A stretch of 64,000 nucleotides of DNA, taken from contig JAWZYV010006201.1 in assembly GCA_038373885.1 (NCBI GenBank), positions 1,302,001-1,366,000 on the forward strand, read 5' to 3'. The translations under genes and the position numbers were made by a program. A model generated the notes under the pieces. It made no database searches, was not told where the DNA came from, and worked only from the letters and a program-made list of their open reading frames with translations. The DNA is from Cheiracanthium punctorium. Taxonomy: Eukaryota > Arthropoda > Arachnida > Araneae > Cheiracanthiidae. Shown here piece by piece: positions 1 to 11,254 of this stretch (positions within the stretch are counted from its first letter, which is position 1; each line of letters begins with the position of its first letter).

Positions 1-9
1 ATTTTTAAA

Positions 10-250
10 AAACAGTATACTGCAATTTCGTGATTCTAAACTTTGTAAGCTATTTATAGCCACTTTTCTTTTACTTTTCGTTACTTTAATCTGTCTAAAA
101 ATGATTTTATATTGCTCCAGTTTCAGATAAAATGTAGTGAAAATGGTTTGACTGCATTTGATTTTAACAACTCGAGCTTGTAATGACCCAAGGACTGAAC
201 ACAATTAATAACATAAATTCAATAAATTTTTCCCCATCTTCACCCCCTCT
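10..250 (+). repeat. Diverged dispersed repeat, copy 1 (second copy 3950-4175)
   Basis: The segment shares long stretches with 3950-4175 in the same orientation, including the shared words CTATTTATAGCCA, TACTTTAATCTGTCTAAAAA and TAATGACCCA, followed by a C/T-rich run. The copies are clearly diverged. The family is not identified and no coding potential is visible. Confidence 0.7.
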
Positions 251-395
251 CCAAGAAAAAAGATGGCTGGAGGTGAGAGGGACAAGTAAGTCCCATTGTC
301 TTTTTTCGTGGGACGCATGCATTTAGTGGTACTGAAATAACTGGAAATGCAATGAAAAGCTACCATACTGCCACTTACTGGGGGGGGGGGGGGGC

Positions 396-447
396 AACTG
401 TATTCCTTGATATAACTGAACTGTCAGTTATATCAAGGAATGCAGTT
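396..447. repeat. Near-perfect hairpin, 18-bp core stem
   Basis: Positions 402-419 are the exact reverse complement of 424-441, with a 4-nt loop at 420-423. The stem extends with AACTG (396-400) pairing with CAGTT (443-447) after one mismatch. It directly follows a 14-15 nt G run. It could be a small foldback element or a transposon remnant. Confidence 0.75.
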
Positions 448-964
448 GGGCATACAATCATATAATTACAACGCATATTTATCCCATATAGGGACATTTA
501 GAACTACCAGCGGGAGATACACATCCCGGAGGTAGCGAAAGGGCTAACTTATTCTGCGATAGAATCAAACTCAAATGTTTGATGACTTCTGTATCTATCT
601 AATTCGATCCTGCTTTTTGCAAAGTTAAATATACAGGGATCCTAAATTACTAGCAGATACTTATCCAAGCAAACTTTTAAACATCAATAATTTGAATACT
701 TTTGAATCTTGATATCACAAAATGCCTGTTTTTGACATCACTCTAACAGTCAATTTACTATTGTTTTGTACAAAGTGCGTGATATTTAACTACATCTAAT
801 AGCAAAGTCTGATACTAAAAAGATGTATACTAAAGAATCTGTGACTAATGTCCCGTTCATGCCACTTCTCCCTTGTGTTTTTATTATTATTATAACTATT
901 TATTTAATTAATATTAAACGCATATGCGTGTGCTTTTTTTTTTTTTTTGGTAAATAAATTCTGT

Positions 965-1202
965 AATCTGCATTAGAAATGCGGGTTACGGCCAATTATC
1001 TACTCTAGGGATCTAGGTCGGGGATGAGATTGCCTTCCTTGGGGGAATTTTTAAGGTTTCTAACCCGTGTTTACGCGATGTTTCGGAGAAAACCACGGAA
1101 AACTCCAAATGATTAGGGCGGCGGATACGACCTGGTTTCGAACCAGGCACCTTCCGTCTTCCAGTTCAAAGCGCTAGCGCTATGCCACTGGTGGGGCGTA
1201 AT
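965..1202 (-). repeat. tRNA-derived SINE, family with shared core
   Basis: On the minus strand a tRNA-like head is followed by a core. An A-box-like TGGCATAGCGCTAGCG lies about 43 nt before a B-box-like GGTTCGAAACC (+ strand about 1134-1144). The core contains GGTTTTCTCCG and CGGGTTAGAA, which resemble CGTTTTCTCCA and GCGTTAGAA in the SINEs at 15.1 and 20.9 kb. The head is too diverged to be a working tRNA gene. Confidence 0.7.
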
Positions 1203-2418
1203 CTACATCAATTTTTCATACAGAAGGAGGTAAACCTTATAGTCAAGGGGGGACATGGTGTACGAACACTACACAGAATTGCACAGGAGTGTCAATTTCC
1301 TTTTAAAAAATTATTAAGGTGTTTGCTAAATGTCCTACCACGGATTGTTACATTTTAATTGCTTTTAAGTATAATATTCTTTTGTACATATGACAAATGA
1401 GGTCATACATTCTTTTTAATGACAAAGTCTCTCTGTTTACTAAACCTAGTTAGAAAGTTCGACTACCATTTCAATATTTTTGTGAGGTGTCAAATAGGAC
1501 ATCAAAACAACGTTTTAAACCATGCATTTCTGAATGTTTTCGGATTAGTTTAATGCAATCTACCTTTTTTTATGTGGCAACAGACTTCCCGTATAATTCC
1601 CTGACAGTGCTGGTGACTATTTCGTACAAAAATGTTTCTCCTCAGTACAAAGTTTATGCCTCACAAAAAGAAAAATAATAATCTGCTATAAGTCTCATTC
1701 TTCCTCTGCCTTATGTAAACGCAAGATTTCTGCCTGAAAGTAGGTTATCATAAAGCGATTAGAGACCGGATCTTTGCCAAGCCGATATCTCCGCAGCAGT
1801 TTAGTGGAAAGAAAACGCATTGGTCCGATATCGTGCTTAGACTATGCACCTTCACGAATATAAATTAAAGCAGAATTGTCGCTTTGCATTCTTCCTCAAT
1901 TCTAGTCGAAATGCGCTTGATTGGTATTTAGATTGAAAAGAAAAAGTGCACAAAAATTTTAGCCCTTTGCTGACGTATATCTACTCTCATCCACCACAGA
2001 GAATTTTGACGAGCTAAGCCTCTCTGCAACAGGTCTTCCTTCTGCTTGACAGCTTTCGATTCTAGTAATGCATTTCAGTTCGAAAAACCCAATTTTCAAC
2101 ATTCGAGAAAGGTATTAAAATCAAGTTGGGAGATTGTAATGGATTGAATGGGTTAAGTAAACCTTCGACTTTGATTTTCCAGCTCTTTTTAAATATATTA
2201 CGAGAGCTGCTTGCTGCCACGCTGGGGAGGACCCATCGAGAGCGGCTAGTATCGTGAAATTAATTCCGATCTGTGCGACACCCATATTCAAATTTAAACG
2301 ACCACAAAGAGTTAATTGCGGATATAGACATAGGCTACTGTTAAAACTGAAATGGTTGACAACTTTTTATATGGGATTTCAATACAAGGCAACCGATTTG
2401 CTTTCAGCCTTACAGAGG

Positions 2419-2827
2419 CAACACCGTTTGCATATAGAAAGCCTAACAACTGAAACTTTGACATCATCAGTAGGCTTACGAAAATGACGGCATCAAAGTT
2501 TTACTTTCACGAAATAAAACTATTTACATTTTTTGGTGAATGCTACAAACATTGGAAAATATATTAAACTAAAAATTAAAATATAACTTTCCCATACAAA
2601 ATTATTATGATCTGTTTCCTTGTCATATTATCTAATTAGTTGTGGTTAAAAACTGCCATTTGTCGTAAAATTAAATGTTCTATCTCAAATCATTAAGATG
2701 CTGTTATGCGTGAGTAAAATTACCAGAAATTTCAAATAGTTTTATTTTATGAAATAAAATTTTTTCAAACGTCCATAGTAATTATGTCATACCTAGCAGC
2801 TAAAATCTCTTCATCTAGGAGGTGTTG
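2419..2827. mobile_element. Rep-A inverted-repeat element, copy 1
   Basis: Rep-A is defined here by long imperfect terminal inverted repeats. The left end reads CACCTCCTAGATA-(t)AGAAAGCC with TGACGTCATCA-like motifs inside, and the right end mirrors it (GGCTTTCTATATCTAGGAGGTG). This copy has ATATAGAAAGCC near its left end and ATCTAGGAGGTGTTG at its right end. No transposase is present. It sits about 130 bp from copy 2. Confidence 0.7.
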
Positions 2828-2954
2828 AGAGAGGTCGTGTGATTTCCCTGGTGAAGTTAAACGTAAGATAGCTTACATATTATTAGCAGAAAACCCTCTT
2901 TGCGCGTAATTTAAGGTTAGCTAAACCTACGAGCTAAACAAAGCGCGTTCTACT

Positions 2955-3383
2955 AACACCTCCTAGATAAAGAAAGCCTAACTACTCTTACGTCACCAAG
3001 CTTTGAGATCAGTGTTAGGCCTACATTCAAAAGTCTTTTTTTCATAAAATAAACTATAAAAAAATTCTGGTAAATTTACCCATGAATAACAATATTTTAA
3101 TAATTTGAGATAAAAAATATAATTTTATGACAAATGGCAGTTTTTAATCACGACTAATTCGATAGTTTAATAAGGAAATTGATCGAAACGAATAATTTTG
3201 AATGAGAAAGGTACTTTAAATTTAATTTTTTATTTAAGATATTTTCTAATATTTGTAGCACTCACCAGAAATTTTAAATAGTTTTACTCTGTGAAAGTAA
3301 AACTGTGATGGCGTCATCACTTGAAGGCCTAAAGTATATGTCAAAGTTTCAGTTGTTAGGCTTTCTATATGTAGGAGGTGTTG
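2955..3383. mobile_element. Rep-A inverted-repeat element, copy 2
   Basis: Starts AACACCTCCTAGATAAAG and ends CTATATGTAGGAGGTGTTG, with the family's GTAAAACTGTGATGGCGTCA right arm and the usual AT-rich middle. An open frame across it (from 3305) lies wholly inside the repeat and is not credible as a gene. I could not find a clear target duplication for this copy. Confidence 0.75.
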
Positions 3384-3499
3384 CCTTCGTACGGAGTCCC
3401 CAGACCTTACCTATATCCTTTCTATTAAAGCTCTATGCTTTCTTAATGGTTACCCTGTACGTGGCTAACGTTGTCGGGACTGAGAGTTTAACAACTAAC

Positions 3500-3635
3500 G
3501 GCCTTATTCACCAAACACTTGTCATGAGAATTAATCCAAACTTGCGTGTTAAAGTCATCGGTAAGGTATCGTATGGATGACTTTAACACGCGTTTCAGGA
3601 TGAATTCGTGTGTCAAGTGTTTGGTGAATAAGGCC
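3500..3635. mobile_element. Short foldback element (GGCCTTATTCACC termini)
   Basis: The left arm begins GGCCTTATTCACCAAACACT and the right arm is its reverse complement ending at 3635. Similarity continues inward (GTGTTAAAGTCATC against GATGACTTTAACAC) to a loop of about 15 bp, so nearly the whole 136 bp can fold on itself. The first bases resemble the termini of the larger element at 31523-32054. Confidence 0.7.
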
Positions 3636-3949
3636 ATTAGTCCAAGACAGTATTTGAACCAGCGCTCATGACCATAGATAGTGGTGCGCAAATCATCATG
3701 CAATTTGAGGCGGTTTAGACTACAAACAATTTAATTACTTTTTCTGATTTGCGAAGAATTAGCATGTAATTAAACTTGAAACTAGGCAATTACTGCTGCT
3801 TACGTCAAGGCTATTTATTTTATTATAGTGTGATCGCTGGGTTTTAGCTTTTGCTCACATTTTTCTGATCTACTTCAAAATCTGTTTCCTGATCAGTTTT
3901 CACTGAAAAGGAACTATATTTTCTTGTAAATAATTCACATTTGTCACAA

Positions 3950-4175
3950 TGTCCCTTAATTTTAAACTTTGAGAGCTATTTATAGCCATTTTCCTGTGAG
4001 CTTCGGTTACTTTAATCTGTCTAAAAATGAGTTTATATTGTTCTGATTTCAGAAAAAAATTGTAGTGAAATATTTTTTGGATGTCTTTGATTTCTATAAC
4101 TCAGTCTCTGTAATGACCCAGAGACCAAAATTAATGATATAAAGTATATTTTTCCTCTTCTCCCCTCCCCCCTCC
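3950..4175 (+). repeat. Diverged dispersed repeat, copy 2
   Basis: Direct, diverged copy of 10-250, sharing GAGCTATTTATAGCCA, TACTTTAATCTGTCTAAAAA and TAATGACCCA in the same order and ending in a similar C/T-rich run. About 3.9 kb separates the two copies, with both Rep-A copies between them. Confidence 0.7.
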
Positions 4176-5713
4176 CAATAAATAAGTAAATAAATACTGC
4201 ATAAACTTCAAAGAACTTTTTACCGTTATCTCGATCAAAGCTGATGGCGTCGACTCAGTAGCGTAATAATAAATAAGAAACCTATTTGTAAGCTTCAACC
4301 TCAGGATTGGACAATGATCTTTAGATTTCGCGCAACCAAAAGCAAATGAATAAGTAAAAAAATTAAGATTAAAGCACGAACTCAGACGCTCTGAGCAGTG
4401 CACTCAGTGTCGCTTCAGCTGCCCCCTTCTCTGAACGCTGCATTTGGAAAATGATTCGGAATCGGCGTGAGTCGTGATTTACCTCCCTTGTTTCCTCAGC
4501 CTGATTTCTAACCCTTTCTCAAAATGCATAGAAATTGGGTTTCAATAATGCCTTATCTAATTTTGACTTTATCAGATTCTGTTCATGAACGTCGCTTGAA
4601 ATGTCAAGAAGCGATCTTTAGACAGCGATATGAACGTTCTCGAATACTGACAAGGAGTTATGTAAGGACTGTTGAACCGGAGAATCTGTTTTTTGCTGTT
4701 ACCCCCCCCCCTCTCCTTATTACATTATTATTATTATTTTTGTTTGCGGTATGAGATAACTTTATTTTCCCTTATCTTTCAAAAGATTTGTTGTCTTTGT
4801 ACTTTGAACCTAAAAATAGATTTCATTCATTATTTTAGACATTTTTTTTACTGGTATCTCTTCGTTATGTGCGTTTTAAAAATTGAAGGGGACTTTGAAT
4901 CTGAACTTTAACAAGGATGGTGCATTCACACAATATCTTGCTTTTCATAATTATTTAAAATAATAAAGATAAATAATGTCGAATGCTTTCATTATACAGT
5001 ACTTTCCAATTAGGTCTCATATCTAAGCGTTTTTGAGAAGCAGCGTCAAACAATAGAAAGGCCGAAAACTTAACGCATCCAATTAAAGACTAAGAAGCAT
5101 TACAAAATACTTTTATTACTGTTTTCTTTATAAAATTTCTGGCGTTTTATTTAAATATTTAAAAAATATTACATTGACAAAAAATTTTACTTTTTACTAA
5201 TAATCGTAAATAATAGTAAATTTATAGATAAAATTAAAATAACGTTTAAAATAAAATAAAAAATTAAAGTTATACTGCAATTTTAAAATCATTTTCATGT
5301 CCATGAAAAAAAAAAAAAAAAAACAGAAAATTTACAAGTATTTATATTGAAAATACATTTATAAATTCCCATAGTGTGTGTATCGTAGGTCTTAGTTCTG
5401 TGCTTGTACGCAAATTTATGTCATTTCATGCAGTGTAATTGAATTATTAATTGGCAGACCGTTGAGTTAAATGTTCAGTTAAGGTAGTTAACAGTAGTAA
5501 ATAGGAGACGAACATGGAAAGCGAAGGGCAAGAATTAAATATAATTAAGAAATCTTAAAATAACACACATTCACACATTAAAGTACGATCGTTTCGAGTG
5601 GTACAAAAGATCCACCCTTTCTCAGCTGTAAAAAGCTACACCATCCACATCCATGGCGCCTGCAGAATATTTCCCAGGGGGGGGGGGCACAGACTACTTT
5701 AATGTATGGTTAC

Positions 5714-7157
5714 CAGTGATGTAAAATACCTGGGTATTTATTTTCAAGGGTAAATATCCGGGTATATACCCGAAATGGGTATTTATTTTTGAATTAACGC
5801 TATTGTTTAAAAAAAGCTTGTATTGGTGGGTAAGGATATTCACACACACACACACACACATGTATATATATATACAGGGTGTCCAGCCTTAATGTGACCC
5901 AATAGCTGATTCCCGAACCGTTCAGTTTAGATATGCACTTCCAATTTGAAAAATGTTTTTAAAAAGGCAAAGAATGTTTTTACGTGCTTTTCGAACCAAA
6001 AAACCCATTTAGAAAAAAATTACAAAAATTAAATTTTTATACGGTCCCCTGGTCCTATCACTTATATTTAGGAAAAGATGCAGTACACAAAAACAAAGTA
6101 AACACAAAAAGTTTCATTTTATTACGGTAAAAACTGACCGAGTTATAGAACTTTGAAAATCATACATTTCATCCATTTTCTGGGCAATTTTCAAGATGGT
6201 CCCTTACTAGCTTCTTGAAAATGGCCTATTGGGTCACATTAAGACTGGATACCCTGTATATTAAGTATAAAGTAAAAAAAAAGAAAAAGAAAAACGAGAA
6301 ACTTAGGAACCCTTTACAACTTTTTAATTTCATAAAACTTCAAAAAATATAATTATGAAAAGAAGCTATATGATCCATGTTGAATAAAATACTTGATTAA
6401 ATACAGCCTATAAATATAACTGTTGGAATAAAATTGTAAATACAAATAATGACAATTTGAAAAAAAAAAGGAGAGAAATTCAACTATACTAAACATATAC
6501 AGACAGCAAAATCTGAATGACGAATCTGAATCTCAGGAGACCGAAAATCAAATTCGTAATTCTGAAAAAGTCGTTAAACGGAAATTTTATTATAAAAAAA
6601 AATGGTATTAATGATTTTTTTATCGCAATATTTTGTTCATCAATCTGAAATATTCATAAAAGTTTAAATTTAGCGTAAAAAATATGTTTTTAAATCTATT
6701 ACTTATAACTACTAGTTTTGTAACTATTTGCATGTAATTTTTATTTTAGAGATCATTAAATCAATCTAAGATGCATATAATCCCCTCTCCCCTTCAAAAG
6801 CAAACCATAATAAACTTTCACAGTTTAAAAAATAATAAACATAAAATAAGCTCTGGGATATAATAGTAAACTTAAAATAAGCTATGAAGTATATTAATCA
6901 ATGTAACACATTAAAAATATTGCCAAAGCTGTCACTTGCACAAAACAATTTAAGGACTACCATAAAACATCCTTCATTATTAAAGTTAGCGAAAAAAATG
7001 CGGTATGACTGATAAAGTAGTTTATGCCAAATAATCAAACGCTTAATGATAAAATATCCAGTTTTTGGGTATTTACCCAGGCCTTGGGTAAATACCCGGG
7101 TAAATACCTAAAAAATATTTACCTACCCAGTGGGAATTTACCCACCCCACATCACTG
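5714..7157. mobile_element. Non-autonomous hAT element (CAGTGATGT ends)
   Basis: Both ends read CAGTGATGT inward and an exact 8-bp duplication ATGGTTAC flanks it (5706-5713 and 7158-7165). TIRs of C/TA-R-N-G type with 8-bp duplications are typical of hAT transposons. Both ends carry repeated, partly palindromic GGGTAAATACCC-type motifs (5740-5790 and 7060-7145). No transposase frame is visible. It contains a nested mariner-type element at 5873-6258 and a CA microsatellite at about 5841-5860. Confidence 0.9.
5873..6258. mobile_element. Mariner-type inverted-repeat element nested in a hAT
   Basis: Ends TACAGGGTGTCCAGCCTTAA and, inverted, TACAGGGTATCCAGTCTTAA, with similarity continuing through TGTGACCCAATAG on both sides (about 33 bp TIR). 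TA dinucleotides at the borders fit Tc1/mariner insertion. No transposase is visible in about 386 bp. It is the innermost of three nested insertions. Confidence 0.8.
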
Positions 7158-7880
7158 ATGGTTACCATGTTGGAAAGAGCAAAAAAGCAAGGGAAAACAC
7201 TGCATACAAAAATCGAGGAGGGGCATTGCCCCCCCCTTGCCCTATGCTGCCGGCGCCCATGTCCACCCCTTTAAGAAACTGAAGAGAAGGCAATTATTAC
7301 GAATTCTTGAAATCAAATATTTGGTGGTAATAACCGAAAGATAAATAATAATGGAAAAATACATTACCTTTTCCCCTTTTTTATGCAATTATTAGCACAA
7401 AGTAATTTTCTAAATAATACAGTATAACGTATTAGAATTAAATATGCATTTATACGAATAAAGTTATTAATAAAAAGCATACTTAAAAACACTTCTTTCA
7501 GTGCTTATAAAGTCAAGAAATAAACAAGCTTTACATAACTTTTGCATAAAAAATTTATTGCAAACAGTACACATAGCTAAACTATAATTGAGTACGTGTT
7601 TTCAAGGTAAAAAAAAAATAAATAAATAAAAAGCTGAACACATTTATAAAGTCTTTCAAAGGTATTTATAAAGTTTCAGTTTGAGATTTATAGCAGAGCC
7701 TCTGCAACAGTATCGAAGGTAATGCAATTTCCGCCTCAACTCGTATGAAAAGCGTTATCAGTGTACTAAAGGCCTTGTCGTAACCTGAGGTCTAGAATTT
7801 TTCGCAGATCAGGGAATCTGGCTTTTTATCAGGCCCTAAAAGCTGATGGCAATTAAAATAAATCACTCGGCCGAGTGCTC

Positions 7881-7961
7881 AGGTCTATATATATATATAT
7901 ATATATATTGATAGAAGTTTACGTCTGATGTTACACCTGGAATAGCCATTGACGTAAACTT
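7881..7961. repeat. TA microsatellite followed by a short hairpin
   Basis: A (TA)n run of about 22 bp (roughly 7887-7909) is followed by AAGTTTACGTC (7915-7925), which pairs perfectly with GACGTAAACTT (7951-7961). Related flanking sequence (GAGGTTTTCGATAGAGCATTTCGAC) occurs near 20055, so this is probably part of a dispersed repeat. Confidence 0.5.
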
Positions 7962-8270
7962 GCATTGTAAGGAAATAAAAGTTTAGGTTTTAATAGATCA
8001 TTTCGACATTTCGCTGCGCTTACATCAATGGAGTGATAACTAACCACGCATCTATCTGCACAGATTCTGATCTTATATTGTTATTGAATGAATATCAGAA
8101 AAAGATGTTTAAAATGTAACGATTGAAATTATCTTAATAAGAAACCATGCACTGTAGCAACCTGCCAATTTCTACGACTTTTTTTTTTTTTTTTTTTTTT
8201 TTTCAGAAAACTTTTCACCGCTATTTCTTTAATAATCTGGGTTTTAATTTTATGTGAATTCATGTGAACT

Positions 8271-8775
8271 CTTCTATACCCAATTGAATGGGTCACCAAC
8301 GCCGAATATTTTGGACTTACACTCGACCGCAACCTGACTTGGAAGCAACACGTCGAAAAAACAAGGAACCAAATGACCAGCGCATTCAGTGTTGTGAGCA
8401 AACTTATCTTCAACAGAAAAATCAAAATCGCCACCAAAATACTCCTCTATAAAGCATTGGTCAGGCCGATAGCTCTCTACGCAGCCCCTGCCTGGGCCTA
8501 TGCCGCCAACACCCACCTTAAACGGATCATGGCACGTGAAGCCAGAATCCTTAGAACTAACTATACGCAACAGCCCAACCCACATTTGTAATAAGGCCAT
8601 CAGAAAGGACCTCCAGATCAACCCCTTCATGTCACAAGTCCGAAGAATGACGAAGAGGTTTCATGAACAACTCATTCATGTCCCCAGCAAGATTGTCTTC
8701 GAGCTGCCAGACTTCGAGGTATCCGATCCGCGGTTCCGCAAACGGCCCAAAGCCATCCTTCACTCCTCCACCTGA
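8271..8775 (+). pseudogene. 3' end of a jockey-like non-LTR retrotransposon reverse transcriptase
   Basis: Reading from about 8271 the translation has the hallmark end of the RT domain of jockey-type elements: NAEYFGLTLDRNLTWKQHV, then KILLYKALVRPIALYAAPAW, then THLKRI. These match the conserved 'YLG..LD..L.W..H' and 'YK..IRP...Y..P.W' blocks known from this clade. The frame stops at 8589. The continuation (ICNKAIRKDLQINPFMSQVR up to the stop ending at 8775) is in another frame, so there is a frameshift between about 8520 and 8590. The 5' part of the element is missing. It is a dead, 5'-truncated relic; the exact clade is inferred from motifs only. Confidence 0.8.
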
Positions 8776-10666
8776 GTCCTCTGTCGAGCAACCCAGAGGA
8801 AGATCGTCGCTTGTCGGCGAGGGGAATCTGGGTCGACACCCGAGGCTCAGGCTGCACCCGGCACCAGGACTCGAACTGAAACACACGGGGCACCTCATGC
8901 TCCACGACGTGTAGCCTACGGCTACAAACTTCGAACCACACGTCAATCCAAGGTACGAACAACGTATCCTTGAGCCTAACTGGAGTTTAGACTTTATAGT
9001 CAGGAACTCCCTTAAAACCCATTTTCAGTCCAGTCCAGAACTCTTATATATCTGCATTATAAGTGCACTCTTAAAATCTAATTTATTTTGGCATTTGGAA
9101 AGTATTTTGGATTTTCTTCTCCTTCTCCCTCTTTTAACTTCAGATTTAACGTGTTCGTTCCCATCCTTCTAGACTTAAATGTGATGTTCATTTTCTTTGT
9201 CGACCGTTGCTTTCCAACATGGAATGTTTACTCCGTTGGGGCCAGCGTTGCTCAAGAGTTGCATAATGGGGGGCTGAAGCTGTAGGTAATTTGATGTGGA
9301 GTGGAACAACTTTATTATTTGAAAGGATTGATAAATTAAAAGCAACATTTATTCTAACTAAAGAAGATAATAAAGTGTATAAATATCTGTATATCAAACG
9401 GAATGATTCCGTCTAACAAGCCCTATCGATCAGAAAGTGTCGGAAATATCGTGTGATAAGACATCGATATTTTCAAAATGAAGAGTTATTGATCGCTGTT
9501 GGCCGTCAGACATCTGTTTTCTTGAATATTTAATGTTCCTAACTGGACCATTTAAAAGATAACACATTTATTATGGATGGGCTTTATAAAGTTAAGTATT
9601 CTCAACTTTGTGTGGCTTCATCGATTGCAGCAGACTCGTTGGTGTTATCTTCATTTGTAACTTTCGGGCATTTTGAGAAAATTTCGCACTTGCAAAGAGG
9701 TAAATCAAAGCTTTAATTTGGGTGTTCAGATATTTGATGATAGGAGCTTTACCATTTTAATTCGTGGACTTTTAGTCATTTTGAAGATTTTTGCTATTTT
9801 AAGACTAAGAAGATTCTGTAGTAACGTTTGCGTAACTTTTTTACTACAAAAAAGTTGAAAGTTATTATGATTTTGGTTTGTTTGTCGGCCCGTCTGACCC
9901 TGCACTGACTTCGTTAAATATGCGACGATTTCTGAGAAATATAAATAAGTAATTATTTCACTGTATTTTGAGGTATAACCTGTCGATTAATTTTGAACGC
10001 TGAGAATTTGTCGCTCTCTTTTCAAGTTTCAAAATATATTTACTCATTTTATGATTTTCAAGGTTGTTATTTTTGACAAATATTCGGCAGTGTCAGGGAT
10101 TGATACAAAGGGTAAAAACGCAACTAAAAAAAATGAAATATCAAAAAACTTATTTCTTTGTTTTAATCAAATGCTGTCTCACGTGAAAAGAGAGCGGGTG
10201 CGAATTGCTTTAAATAAATTAACATGATTATGAAGCATAATAAAACGAGTGAAACAAATGGGGCTGACAGGTGGATTATAATACACTTTCCACCATAATG
10301 AAATCACAATAACAAACAGAACCGACGCATGGAAGATGATGCACTCTCCAGAATAATGAAATAAGAAAAACAAGCAGGGCCAACGTACATATTATGATAC
10401 ACTTTTAATAAATAGCACTACAGTGCAATAGTAAAATCCGAAAGCAGTCCAGATTCATTTTATCTATTTATTTACTTATTTTTGACACGGGAATCGAAAA
10501 TAGTTTAAAATAATCACCTTTTGAGGGCAGTCACTGTTTAAAAATTATTTTAGCTAAGAAGATCTATTTCAAAACAAATTCAATACTATTATTGAGGTTT
10601 ATGTAAATAAAACAATCCATCAATAATGTAAATAAATGCTTCTTCGAAAATAGCACATGTAGTGTA

Positions 10667-11254
10667 CCGGGTGCGTTAAAGTTCGTGCAAACTTTAAAAA
10701 ATCATTAAAAAAGAACAAATGATAATAAAACTTTGCAGTAAGCAGGAATGGCATCAGAAGAGGGTGGATTTTTTTTAAGAACAAAAAAAAAATAGTTCAA
10801 AAAATGATCGATAAGTGGCGCTGCTATGCATACACCAAGATGATTTATGCAAATCAGGTTGTCAATAAAACACTGAAATGCACGTAGACTCTTCAACTGA
10901 TATCAACATCATGCTGTCGTTACGGGATAAAGTGTTGATTATCCAGCTCCTTTATAAGAATGACGAATCAGCAACAGACGCATTGAGGAAATTTTGCACT
11001 GCAAAATAAATCTTTGAAACTATAGAATTGTGTTTCTGCTCATTTTAATTTAATGCATACCTCATTTGCATTAATTTGCTTCACATATTCAACATCAGCG
11101 TCACCTATCGGTCATTTTTGAACTTTTTTTTTTTGTTTTGTTCTTTTAAAAAATTCACCCTCTTTCTGATGCCATTCGTACAAACCGGACATTTTTATAA
11201 GTTTGTTCTTTTTTAATGATTTTTTAAAGTTGCAGGAATTTTTGGCGCACCCGG
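10667..11254 (+). mobile_element. Mariner-like deletion derivative (CCGGGTGCG ends)
   Basis: TIRs begin CCGGGTGCG and run inward through TTTAAAAAATCATTAAAAAA and GAACAAA on both sides. TA dinucleotides border it at 10665-10666 and 11255-11256, as expected for Tc1/mariner insertion. The centre keeps only the first codons of a transposase (10911-11009). Total length is about 590 bp, so this is an internally deleted, non-autonomous copy. Confidence 0.85.
10911..11009 (+). pseudogene. N-terminal fragment of a mariner-like transposase
   Basis: An ATG at 10911 opens a 32-codon frame ending in TAA (11007-11009). It begins MLSLRDKVLIIQLLYKNDES and continues ATDALRKFCTAK. This resembles the first helix-turn-helix helices of mariner-like transposases of the type that begin with a '..R..LV.LFY.N......ALR.F' pattern. 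The rest of the transposase, including the catalytic DD(D/E) part, is absent because of the internal deletion. It is probably not expressed as anything useful. Confidence 0.6.

Larger units (their letters stand above)
5652..7261. mobile_element. CATGGGCGCC element (copy 1), split by a nested hAT
   Basis: The two halves match the intact copy at 59816-59972. The left half is 5652-5713 and the right half about 7166-7261, ending GCCGGCGCCCATG. The left terminus has lost a few bases relative to CATGGGCGCCGGCAG. Flanks TCCACATC (5644-5651) and TCCACCCC (7262-7269) agree at 6 of 8 positions, fitting a decayed 8-bp target duplication. The 1.44-kb hAT at 5714-7157 interrupts it. Confidence 0.8.

Noticed and set aside
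8129..8437. 102-codon minus frame
   Set aside because: It is antisense to the jockey-like RT relic and reads through a poly-T tract as polylysine.
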